A DNA stretch of 55,490 bases from Desulfuromusa sp. (GTDB lineage: Bacteria > Desulfobacterota > Desulfuromonadia > Desulfuromonadales > Geopsychrobacteraceae), in contig JAQIBX010000023.1 of assembly GCA_027858895.1 (NCBI GenBank), positions 1 to 55,490 of the forward strand, written 5' to 3'. Under the pieces are notes generated by a model. It searched no databases. It saw only the letters and a program-made list of their open reading frames with translations, and was not told the DNA's origin. Position 1 is the stretch's first letter. Each line of letters opens with the position of its first letter. The translations under genes and the position numbers were made by a program. This document shows positions 8,981-16,260 of this stretch, piece after piece.

Positions 8981-9823
8981 TCAAGGATGTATGTTTGTGA
9001 GCTTCTGTCGGTAGATGTCCAAAATTATTAGTGTTCTGGATCTCTGCTCCTGTCCGAGCCGGAGCAATATCTTTTGTCCGGATGATAGCTGTTCCAGACT
9101 TGGATCGGCATACGTGTAAAAGACTGCTGGCTGAGCGAGTTGAATCGGATCGGGAGGGTTTGGCGTCTCCAAGAGGTGCTCAATCACGTAGACCAACCGG
9201 TCATTGAAGTAAGCATTTTTGTAACCTAGTTGTTCATAAGCTGTTTGGAACAACGGATAAAAGTAGGCATAAATGTTGTTCGCCAGGTCGTGATTAACAG
9301 ATTCCAGTAGACTCAAATAGGCGCTATAGCGTTTGTCATTTCTACTACTGGTTTGCGGAGCTTCAGGTGTTCCTGCCACCAGGAATTTCCCTCCCGGGGC
9401 TTTGATCGGCAGATGGGCTCTTGGTAGGCGTTTTTCCGGTAAATTGTCAATCGTTGCTACAAATCTTTGGATGAAGTTTTCCATATACAGCAGTTTGACG
9501 ATTGTTTTACCGTTGCGTAAACTTTGAATGGCTTCTTGAATGATCTGATCACTTTCCTGAATGGGAGGTAAGCTTTCCGGAAGTTTGAGACTGACGGTTT
9601 GGGCTGTTGCTTCATTCTGCTCAACTGGTGGTGTTGCTGGCTCAACAATGAGACCCGGAACCGGATAGTGTACAATGGGATTTTTAATCGGTTCTTGTGG
9701 TGAAATCTGCTGAACGTCCAGGGGCATCTGCTCCGTGACAGGTCTGCTCTGAAAATAAATAGCCAAGCCAAGGGCCCCAAGCAGAATCAATAGAGTGAAG
9801 ATGATCAGATTTGTTCTATTCAT
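8981..9823 (-). CDS. DUF3014 domain-containing membrane-anchored protein
   Basis: The 280-residue protein starts with a short basic N-terminus and a single membrane segment (about residues 5-23), then a proline-rich linker to about 70, then a soluble domain matching DUF3014: LRNGKTIVKLLYMENFIQRFVATIDNLP, HLPIKAPGGKF, and YAYFYPLFQTAYEQLGY. It is predicted to face the periplasm. ATG 9823 is preferred over 9838 because GGGAG lies just upstream. Function of the family is unknown. It is a single gene facing the terminator at 8946. Confidence 0.85.
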   Translation of the reverse strand: MNRTNLIIFTLLILLGALGLAIYFQSRPVTEQMPLDVQQISPQEPIKNPIVHYPVPGLIVEPATPPVEQNEATAQTVSLKLPESLPPIQESDQIIQEAIQSLRNGKTIVKLLYMENFIQRFVATIDNLPEKRLPRAHLPIKAPGGKFLVAGTPEAPQTSSRNDKRYSAYLSLLESVNHDLANNIYAYFYPLFQTAYEQLGYKNAYFNDRLVYVIEHLLETPNPPDPIQLAQPAVFYTYADPSLEQLSSGQKILLRLGQEQRSRTLIILDIYRQKLTNIHP

Positions 9824-10128
9824 TGATCGTTCTCCCATGTAGATATTTTTTTTTCATTATGACCAATTTGATTTATCATTTCCAGTAGTTATTTAATGTA
9901 ACCGCAAAGTTTTTTTGCTAGTTTTTATTGGTTGTCCCTATGGAGGGGTAATTATCTGAAATTTTAAAAAGAAATTTTGTTTGAAATGAGTTTTGGTGCT
10001 GACTCTGAAAAAAGACTAAAATTCGTCTTAGTTCAGAAAATTATAAATAATTTGACTGTTGATTTTTTTTTACTCGGTCTATACTGAACTAATACATTTG
10101 TAAAGCTGCGTTGAAAGGAGTTTGTAAA
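9824..10128. other. AT-rich intergenic region with putative promoter and inverted repeat
   Basis: This 305-base gap between the divergent DUF3014 and tautomerase genes has no convincing coding frame. It contains an imperfect inverted repeat around 10006-10037 (CTGAA...GAC...GTC...TTCAG) and, nearer the tautomerase gene, TTGATT at 10059 and TATACT at 10080 (15-base spacing; a TTGACT at 10052 is also available but 22 bases away). These are candidate promoter and operator elements only. Confidence 0.4.
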
Positions 10129-10326
10129 ATGCCGGTAATTACTGTGCGTGCACTTGAAGGGATCAGTGCTGAGAAAAAGGAAGAACTCATGGCTCGGATC
10201 ACTGTTGTTATGAAGGAAGTTTTAGGTAAAAATCCTGAAACAACTCATGTCATTATTGAAGAAATTTCCGCAGAGAACTGGGGTATTAGAGGTAAAACTG
10301 TTGCGGCTAGCCGTTCAGGGAAGTAG
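10129..10326 (+). CDS. 4-oxalocrotonate tautomerase family protein
   Basis: A 65-residue protein with the invariant Pro after the start Met (MPVITVRALEGISAEKKEEL), the catalytic N-terminal proline of the tautomerase superfamily. The later THVIIEEISAENWGIRG segment is also typical of 4-OT subunits, which work as hexamers. ATG 10129, with GAAAGGAG before it, is chosen because upstream starts would bury the catalytic proline. No aromatic meta-cleavage genes are near, so the natural substrate is unknown. Confidence 0.92.
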   Translation: MPVITVRALEGISAEKKEELMARITVVMKEVLGKNPETTHVIIEEISAENWGIRGKTVAASRSGK

Positions 10327-10342
10327 GTTTTCTGCAATTTAC

Positions 10343-10382
10343 AAAAAAACGGTCGTCTCGCTGGATGGCCGTTTTTTTTTGT
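10343..10382 (+). terminator. rho-independent terminator after the tautomerase gene
   Basis: AAAAAAACGGTC pairs with GGCCGTTTTTTT (one G-T pair) around a loop of about 11 bases and runs into a T tract ending near 10380. It lies just after the tautomerase stop and before the convergent ArsR gene. Confidence 0.8.
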
Positions 10383-10398
10383 GAATTCAGCGGCGGAG

Positions 10399-10716
10399 CT
10401 AAAGACAGGGAGTGGAATCACCGAAGATAGCACCAATAATACGTATGGCTTCGGGTGAAGTGACCTGGTAGTAAACTTCAACTCCTTCACGGCGTCCAGT
10501 AATAATGCTTTTATTTTTTAGGAGTGCAAGGTGCTGGGAAACAGTGGCTTGTGGAAGAGAGAGACATTCCCAGATTTTTTTAACATTGCAAGATTGTGAT
10601 AGCAGCCCGGCAACTATCTTCAGGCGGATTGGATGCCCAAGCACTTTCAGGATTTCTGATTCCCGATCATAATCCTGATCTGACTCAAAAGGTAGTTTGT
10701 CGAATACTGCAGTCAT
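10399..10716 (-). CDS. ArsR/SmtB-family transcriptional regulator
   Basis: A 105-residue winged-helix repressor: LGHPIRLKIVAGLL (helix 1-2), LSLPQATVSQHLALLKN (recognition helix, about 53-69), then the wing GRREGVEVYYQV. The classical arsenic motif ELCVCDL is absent; cysteines are at 43, 51 and 104, so metal, arsenic or thiol/sulfur sensing are all possible. The AT-rich region just upstream (about 10735-10795) has ATATGAATAT-type repeats that could be its operator. No metal transporter is adjacent. Confidence 0.9.
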   Translation of the reverse strand: MTAVFDKLPFESDQDYDRESEILKVLGHPIRLKIVAGLLSQSCNVKKIWECLSLPQATVSQHLALLKNKSIITGRREGVEVYYQVTSPEAIRIIGAIFGDSTPCL

Positions 10717-10842
10717 GTTGAACTCCTTATTATGATTTTGTATATATGAATATTAAAGGCAAGAATCTTTTTCGTCAAGATATGATTATATTCAGTGAGA
10801 TATTTATCGTTAAGTTGGTTTCGATTTTAGGGTTTGATCTTC

Positions 10843-11652
10843 ATGATAAGAGAATCAACTAAATTACTGCTGTTACTTCTATTTCTGTTGGGATCGTCGA
10901 GGCTTTCTTTTTCTCAGCAACTGTCTCCGATTGATCACCCGATCAAACCTTTAGTCGGTGAATCCTTAGAATATGATATCTCATTCCTCTGGTTTGATTC
11001 CCTTGCAGAAGGGTCAATTAAACTTTTTGCCGGAGAACAACCAGGAACCTTTTTGGTTGTTATGGAGGCAAAAACGTTAGGAGTGGCCGCTTTTTTTACT
11101 AAGGATCGGATTGAAAAGTATCAAACCTTGATGAAAATCGGCTCGTCAGGTTTATTACAACCCTTGTGGCATAGCTCACATACGATTCGCGGAAAAGGGA
11201 AGTCGCGCAGTGAAAAAATAACCAGAAATACGTTTGATTATACTTCAGGCCAGGTTCGCTATCAAAAAATAAAAAATGATCATGTCTATACTGACGAATG
11301 GTTTGAGCTGGAAACAGACCGACCCCTGTTTGATATTTTAAGCGCACTCTATAACCTGCGTCTCGGTTTTTACGGTAAGACGGGTCAAGATAATATCCTT
11401 ATTCCGACCTTTCATCGCAAAGGAACGCAGGATATTGTTGTTGAACCCTTGCTGAAATTGAGGAATAAGGATCAAAAATTCTTTGCGACAGGTGCTGTCC
11501 AGTGTCGCATTCTTGTTGACCCTTCGGTTTTTGGCACGAAAGGGCGTGATCTCCTGGCCTCTTTTGATGAAGAAATGCGACCCCAAAAGGGGGTAATTAA
11601 AAATGTTATCGGCTTGGGGGATGTGCGGGGCAAGCTTCGTACGCTGCCATGA
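10843..11652 (+). CDS. DUF3108 domain-containing exported protein
   Basis: About 269 residues with a signal peptide (LLLLLLFLLGSSRLSFSQ, ending near 25) and a beta-rich domain matching DUF3108: VGESLEYDISFLWFDSLAEGSIKL, then VVMEAKTLGVAAFF, then a C-terminal GLGDVRGKL strand. Family members are periplasmic and their role is unknown. ATG 10843 is preferred to an in-frame TTG at 10834. It precedes the pyrophosphatase gene by 18 bases and is likely co-transcribed with it. Confidence 0.85.
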   Translation: MIRESTKLLLLLLFLLGSSRLSFSQQLSPIDHPIKPLVGESLEYDISFLWFDSLAEGSIKLFAGEQPGTFLVVMEAKTLGVAAFFTKDRIEKYQTLMKIGSSGLLQPLWHSSHTIRGKGKSRSEKITRNTFDYTSGQVRYQKIKNDHVYTDEWFELETDRPLFDILSALYNLRLGFYGKTGQDNILIPTFHRKGTQDIVVEPLLKLRNKDQKFFATGAVQCRILVDPSVFGTKGRDLLASFDEEMRPQKGVIKNVIGLGDVRGKLRTLP

Positions 11653-11670
11653 ATGTAAGAGGAGAGCGCT

Positions 11671-13326
11671 GTGGCAAAACCGGATAAGGTCTTTGTGGTA
11701 GGGCATCGAAACCCCGATTCAGATTCAATTTGCAGCGCTATTGCTTATGCTGATCTGCGCAGTCAACAGGGTCTACCAGGGGTCAAAGCCGCTCGGGCTG
11801 GAACAATCAACCTTCAGACGCAGTTTGTGCTGGATCTTCTGAGTGTTGCCGTCCCTGAATTGCTCTCTGACGTTCATCCTCGGGTCAAAGATGTTGTGAC
11901 TGAGAAGGTGATTTCAATCCACCAATCTGCGCCCATGTCGAAAGCGATTGAACTTTATCATCAGCACCATATTCGGATGCTACCGGTAGTTGATGATGAT
12001 GGTCGTGCTACGGGTCTGTTGCTGTTAGAGCGAGCAACGGAATTTTTTCTGGTTCCAGCTGCACCCGAAAAACTGCGTCGAATCCGTGCTTCACTCAGCT
12101 CTATCCAGAGTTGTCTTGGTGCGACTGCGCAGCACCTCTCAAATCCTGAGCCGATTGAGGATCTTGATCTCCACGTTGGTGCCAGACGCGAAGCTAGCTT
12201 CAGCCGTTGGGTCGATGAAATTGTCCCCGAAAAAATAATTTTGATTACCGGTGACCGTCCAGGTATCCAGAGACTTGCTGTTGAAGCAGGTATCCGTTTG
12301 TTGATTATCTCAGGGAATTCTCCGGTTGATCAACAACTGCTTGTCACTGCGCGTGAGAAGAATGTGTCAATTCTGGTAAGTCATTATGATACAGCAAACT
12401 GCGTCTGGCTGACGCGGATGGCAACCCCGGTTGGGGTTCTAGCGGAGCCGGATTTTATGGTCGTCAAGCCGAACGACTTGCTTGAAGATCTGCGTGTGAA
12501 ATTAATCCTCGGAAAGCAGTCGGGAGCGATTGTCTGCTCAGCAGAAGGACTGGTCGAAGGGGTTGCAACGAAAAGTCATTTGATAAAAAATTCACCAGTC
12601 AAACTGGTTCTGGTCGATCATAATGAGTTATCCCAGGCGGTTCCTGGGGCTGATAAGGTCCAAATTATTGAGGTTATTGATCATCATCGGTTGGGCAATT
12701 TTCACACCGATCTGCCCATCAAGTTTATAAATCAGCCACTGGGAAGTACTTGTTCTTTAGTTTCAACTCTCTATCAACAAGCGGGGATAGAGCCAAAAAA
12801 GAAAGTAGCAGGGTTATTGCTGGCTGGTTTGCTTTCGGATACCCTGATTTTAAAATCTCCCACAACGACAGAGATTGATCGTCAGCTGATTCCCTGGCTG
12901 GAGAAGCTCTCAGGGTTGGATCATCAGGAGTTTGGTTCTCAGCTGTTTGCTGCCGGCAGTCCTATGGCAAGTGGTGCTTCGGCGCGTAAATTGATTTTTA
13001 CCGATTTTAAAGAGTATGGAGTTGACAACCGATTACTTGGATTGGGACAAGTGGAGGTGGTGAATTTTCATACATTCCACCAGCGCCAGGATGAGCTGAT
13101 GGCGGAATTACAGAAAGTTCGAGAAGAAAAAGGCTATGAACTAGCGGCACTGCTCGTGACCGATATCGTCATGGAAAACAGCTTGTTACTGACAGCAGGA
13201 TCAAGTGAGTTACCGTATATTATCGGCTATCCACAGGAAGCCGACAACCTATACCGACTGAAAGGGGTTCTTTCGCGTAAAAAGCAGCTCGTTCCTCATT
13301 TGCTGAAGGTGTTCAAGGGTGCTTGA
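11671..13326 (+). CDS. CBS/DRTGG-regulated family II (Mn-dependent) inorganic pyrophosphatase
   Basis: Hydrolyses pyrophosphate in the cytoplasm. The DHH-type catalytic core is split by a regulatory insert: GHRNPDSDS (metal ligands H12, D16, D18), two CBS segments (about 75-125 and 250-300) flanking a DRTGG domain, then the core resumes with VIDHHRLGN (D337-H338-H339) and a C-terminal DHHA2 domain. This 551-residue layout matches nucleotide-regulated CBS-PPases, which are controlled by adenine nucleotides. The start is GTG 11671, with AGGAGAG before it. It sits behind the DUF3108 gene. Confidence 0.92.
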   Translation: MAKPDKVFVVGHRNPDSDSICSAIAYADLRSQQGLPGVKAARAGTINLQTQFVLDLLSVAVPELLSDVHPRVKDVVTEKVISIHQSAPMSKAIELYHQHHIRMLPVVDDDGRATGLLLLERATEFFLVPAAPEKLRRIRASLSSIQSCLGATAQHLSNPEPIEDLDLHVGARREASFSRWVDEIVPEKIILITGDRPGIQRLAVEAGIRLLIISGNSPVDQQLLVTAREKNVSILVSHYDTANCVWLTRMATPVGVLAEPDFMVVKPNDLLEDLRVKLILGKQSGAIVCSAEGLVEGVATKSHLIKNSPVKLVLVDHNELSQAVPGADKVQIIEVIDHHRLGNFHTDLPIKFINQPLGSTCSLVSTLYQQAGIEPKKKVAGLLLAGLLSDTLILKSPTTTEIDRQLIPWLEKLSGLDHQEFGSQLFAAGSPMASGASARKLIFTDFKEYGVDNRLLGLGQVEVVNFHTFHQRQDELMAELQKVREEKGYELAALLVTDIVMENSLLLTAGSSELPYIIGYPQEADNLYRLKGVLSRKKQLVPHLLKVFKGA

Positions 13327-13352
13327 AAAAGCAAGGAGAATGGATAAAAATA

Positions 13353-13381
13353 GCCCCGCGTCAGGAGGGAGAACACGGGGC
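13353..13381 (+). terminator. GC-rich hairpin after the pyrophosphatase gene
   Basis: GCCCCG (13353-13358) pairs with CGGGGC (13376-13381) around a 17-base loop, 27 bases after the pyrophosphatase stop. There is no T tract directly after it, so it may be a processing or rho-linked end rather than a simple terminator. Confidence 0.45.
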
Positions 13382-13523
13382 AAATGTTGTTCTTGAAAGA
13401 GAGTTTCTTACCTTTGAGGATTATTATATACTGAATATAATTAATGTCAACTAAAAAAACAAATTAATTTAAATATATTTTCTTTTGCTGAAATAGCTTT
13501 AGTAAAAATATCTGAAAAAATAC

Positions 13524-13557
13524 AAATAGCGAACTTCTCTATAGAAATTCGCTATTT
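13524..13557 (-). terminator. hairpin downstream of the cytochrome gene
   Basis: AAATAGCGAA pairs with TTCGCTATTT (10 bp), with a further TTCT/AGAA pairing inside the loop. Read on the minus strand it lies 27 bases past the cytochrome stop and is followed by a T-rich stretch (GTATTTTTTC), consistent with a terminator for that gene. Confidence 0.6.
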
Positions 13558-13583
13558 GTTGGAACCGTGATTTTAAGTGGCCG

Positions 13584-13904
13584 CTATTTGATATGACATT
13601 CCCTGCATCTAGTTGGACCTTTTGCCATTTCCTTATGACAGTCTTTACATGTTTTATGATAAGCATCTTTAGCTTTTACCGCCTTTGGATTAATGCCGTG
13701 ACAACTTTTACACTGAGCGTAATCTCCGGTGTGGTGACAGGTTGAACAATCGGTCAAGCTCTGGTGTGCTGTGTGGTCAAAGGTAACGGTTCCCATTTTT
13801 GGTGTAAATTTTATTTCTGCGGGACCATTCGTAACAGCAACGACAATCGTTGCTATGGATGAAACTAAAATTGTGGCAGTCAACAGAATTAGAAGCTTTT
13901 TCAT
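13584..13904 (-). CDS. small four-heme c3/c7-type periplasmic cytochrome c
   Basis: The 106-residue protein has a signal peptide (MKKLLILLTATILVSSIATIV) and four CXXCH heme sites: CSTCH, CKSCH, CKDCH and CRECH. The VTFDHTAHQSLTDC stretch and the C-terminal KGPTRCRECHIK resemble the class III/c7 cytochromes (PpcA relatives) that ferry electrons across the periplasm in metal- and sulfur-reducing Desulfuromonadia. PpcA has three hemes; here a fourth CXXCH follows closely after the first. ATG 13904 is chosen because AGGAGG precedes it and it gives a clean signal peptide. It is monocistronic. Confidence 0.92.
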   Translation of the reverse strand: MKKLLILLTATILVSSIATIVVAVTNGPAEIKFTPKMGTVTFDHTAHQSLTDCSTCHHTGDYAQCKSCHGINPKAVKAKDAYHKTCKDCHKEMAKGPTRCRECHIK

Positions 13905-14153
13905 CGTATTCCTCCTTAGTTCAGGGTGATTGGTTCCTGTGCTAGATAATTTCACATTTTTTAGGCTATTTCATTCGACATCGATGTGAATATCGCAAGA
14001 TGTCTGGTTGTATTCTAATAATATTAGAGATTTAAGTGCTGTTGTCAGGGCATTTAATTGAGCTGTTCAGTTGCTTCTATTCCGTAGTTTACAGAATTAC
14101 AGACTCTCTGTTAGACTTCCGGAAACTTAATTCAGATTCTTACGGGTACCGGC

Positions 14154-15071
14154 ATGGAACCATTAAACCCCCCATCTGTTGCGATCGATGGAAATTCTGT
14201 TCGTCGAATTCGTGAAGAAAAACGGTTGACGCAATTTTATGTGTCAAAAGTCGTTGCGGTCACTACAGATACTGTTTCTCGCTGGGAGAATAATCGTTAT
14301 CCGACCATTATGCGGGATAATGCTCTGAAATTAGCAGCAGCGCTGGAGGTGGATCTCGCTGAGATTCTGAAAAAAGATGATGTTGGTGAGATTTCAGATG
14401 AACCTCATCAGCCACAAACAACGAAAAGTCACAGATTAATTTATCTTCTGCTTTTGATCAGTGTTGTTTTTATCGCTTTATTTTATCTGTCACAGCAGCT
14501 TAACTCCCCGACTGTTCCAGTTATACAGGCAAAACGGCTACTTCCAGCTTATGCCGCTCCAGGCAGTAGAATTCTAATTCAAGCGGAACTTTCTTCAGAA
14601 AAACCATTAAAGGGGATGATTCTGAAAGAAACGTTTCCACCGGGTTGGCGTTTGCTGGAGTCTGAGCCAGTTGCTTCACATATTGATACTGATGCAGGAG
14701 TCGCACGTTGGATTTTCAGACAACCACTCTTGGAAACGCGGGTTTTTTATATTCTCGAGGTGCCTGAAGAAATTGATTCAAACTCGGATTTGAAGTTAGT
14801 AGGTGAATTAATTGCCAACCCTGAGGGGCAACGTTTTGCCGCCATTCTACAATCGCTTGGAACCATGCAGGTTAAACCTTTTCATTGGGCGGATAGTAAT
14901 GGTGATCATGTCATTGATGATGTTGAAATTCTTGAATTATCTGATTTAACCGAGGAAGCCAAGTCTTTACATCTGGATTGGGATTTGATTGAAACTATTT
15001 GGGAGGTTGGCGCTTACCGTTGGAATACTGAAAAAAAACAATTTGTCCCTGTCCAACCGCTTTCTGAGTAA
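14154..15071 (+). CDS. membrane-anchored XRE-type HTH protein with extracytoplasmic domain and EF-hand-like loop
   Basis: Residues 15-75 are an XRE/Cro HTH (VRRIREEKRLTQFYVSKVV...TVSRWENNRYP). A single membrane segment spans about 94-114 (LIYLLLLISVVFIALFYL). The outer part has a beta-rich domain (about 125-235: PGSRILIQAELSS, LKETFPPGWRL) like bacterial surface beta-sandwich repeats, then D247-S-N-G-D-H-V-I-D-D-V-E258, which places acidic or amide ligands at positions 1, 3, 5, 9 and 12 of an EF-hand/dockerin-type calcium loop. The layout suggests a one-component transmembrane regulator like CadC or RodZ in topology. Ligand and targets are unknown. No clear ribosome binding site supports the start. 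Confidence 0.8.
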   Translation: MEPLNPPSVAIDGNSVRRIREEKRLTQFYVSKVVAVTTDTVSRWENNRYPTIMRDNALKLAAALEVDLAEILKKDDVGEISDEPHQPQTTKSHRLIYLLLLISVVFIALFYLSQQLNSPTVPVIQAKRLLPAYAAPGSRILIQAELSSEKPLKGMILKETFPPGWRLLESEPVASHIDTDAGVARWIFRQPLLETRVFYILEVPEEIDSNSDLKLVGELIANPEGQRFAAILQSLGTMQVKPFHWADSNGDHVIDDVEILELSDLTEEAKSLHLDWDLIETIWEVGAYRWNTEKKQFVPVQPLSE

Positions 15072-15104
15072 ATTGAAAGTTCGCTATTATTTATAAAAAA
15101 GGTT

Positions 15105-15132
15105 TTGACAATAATAGTGCAATTTCTAGAAT
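15105..15132 (+). promoter_or_regulatory. sigma-70 promoter upstream of polyprenyl synthase
   Basis: A consensus TTGACA at 15105-15110 and TAGAAT at 15127-15132 are separated by 16 bases, 64 bases before the ATG at 15196. It lies in the gap after the XRE-type gene and probably drives the polyprenyl synthase, perhaps also the kinase/regulator genes behind it. Confidence 0.65.
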
Positions 15133-15195
15133 TAGCCCCCGGTCAATTATTTGATGGAGTCAGTTGGCGCCACCCTGGAAGGAAATGTTTAAGTT

Positions 15196-16164
15196 ATGGA
15201 TACAGTTATTGCGCTGCTAAAAGAAGAAATGCAGGCGGTTGAAAGTCAGGTTAAAAAGAACTTGGCTTCAGACGTACAGCTTGTCAGCCAGGTCGGGGAC
15301 TATGTTCTTTCGAGTGGCGGAAAACGCATTCGACCGATGCTCCTATTACTCTGTGCGCGCTTGTGCAATTATCAGGGGGACAAGCATATCGAGCTGGCCG
15401 GAGTCGTAGAATTCATCCATACTGCAACCTTATTGCACGATGATGTCGTTGATAGTGCCAACCTCCGTCGGGGAAATCGTTCAGCTAATTCTGTTTGGGG
15501 TAACCAGGCTTCTGTGCTGGTTGGTGATTTTCTGTTTGCCAAGGCTTTTTCTGTCATGGTCGGCTCTGAAAGCCTGAAAATTCTCCAGATTCTTTCCGAT
15601 ACCACGACTCAGCTGGCAGAAGGCGAAATTTTGCAGTTGATAAATACTTGTGATCTTGAGGTAGATGAACCTCGTTATCTGCAAGTTGTGCGCGACAAAA
15701 CTGCGATCTTGATCGCTGCTGCTTGTCAGGTCGCAGGAGTCCTTGCTGGGGTTGATGAAACGCAGGAAATGGCGTTACGTGAATTTGGTCTGGAAATTGG
15801 AACCGCTTTTCAGCTGATGGATGATGCCCTCGATTATATTGCCGCCGAAGAAGATTTTGGGAAGGAGCAGGGGCATGATCTGTTTGAAGGGAAGATGACG
15901 TTGCCGTTAATCCATGCCTATTCTATTTCCGCCGAACTGGAACGTCAGGAAATTTCTAGAATTATCGAAGCTGAAGAATTAGTGAAAGAGGATCTGGACT
16001 ATATTTGTGCTTTAATCGAAACAAAAGGGGGTATCGATTTTACTCGTCGTAAGGCAGCTGAGAGAATCGAACGGGCAAAACTGCAACTGGCTCCTTTCTC
16101 TGATTGTGAAGCGCGCCAGGCTCTTTTTACCCTTGCTGATTATGTTATTACTCGTAACAAGTAA
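15196..16164 (+). CDS. ispB: long-chain polyprenyl diphosphate synthase (IspB-type)
   Basis: Makes the long polyprenyl tail for quinones. The 322 residues carry GGKRIRP (41-47), the first aspartate-rich motif LLHDDVVD (79-86, the short DDxxD form of trans-long-chain synthases, unlike the DDxxxxD of ispA in this window), RRGNRSAN, and the second motif FQLMDDALDY (about 211). A GGAAGG ribosome binding site lies upstream. Menaquinone is the likely quinone in this lineage, so the product is probably a menaquinone side chain; the exact length is not readable. Confidence 0.9.
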   Translation: MDTVIALLKEEMQAVESQVKKNLASDVQLVSQVGDYVLSSGGKRIRPMLLLLCARLCNYQGDKHIELAGVVEFIHTATLLHDDVVDSANLRRGNRSANSVWGNQASVLVGDFLFAKAFSVMVGSESLKILQILSDTTTQLAEGEILQLINTCDLEVDEPRYLQVVRDKTAILIAAACQVAGVLAGVDETQEMALREFGLEIGTAFQLMDDALDYIAAEEDFGKEQGHDLFEGKMTLPLIHAYSISAELERQEISRIIEAEELVKEDLDYICALIETKGGIDFTRRKAAERIERAKLQLAPFSDCEARQALFTLADYVITRNK

Positions 16165-16260
16165 TCTTCTTTTTGGTTAAGGCCGGTCTCTCTGCGCAAA
16201 ACCCTGTTTTATATTTATCCTTTCTATGCTCTCACCTGAAATTCGTTTATAATCCGACCC

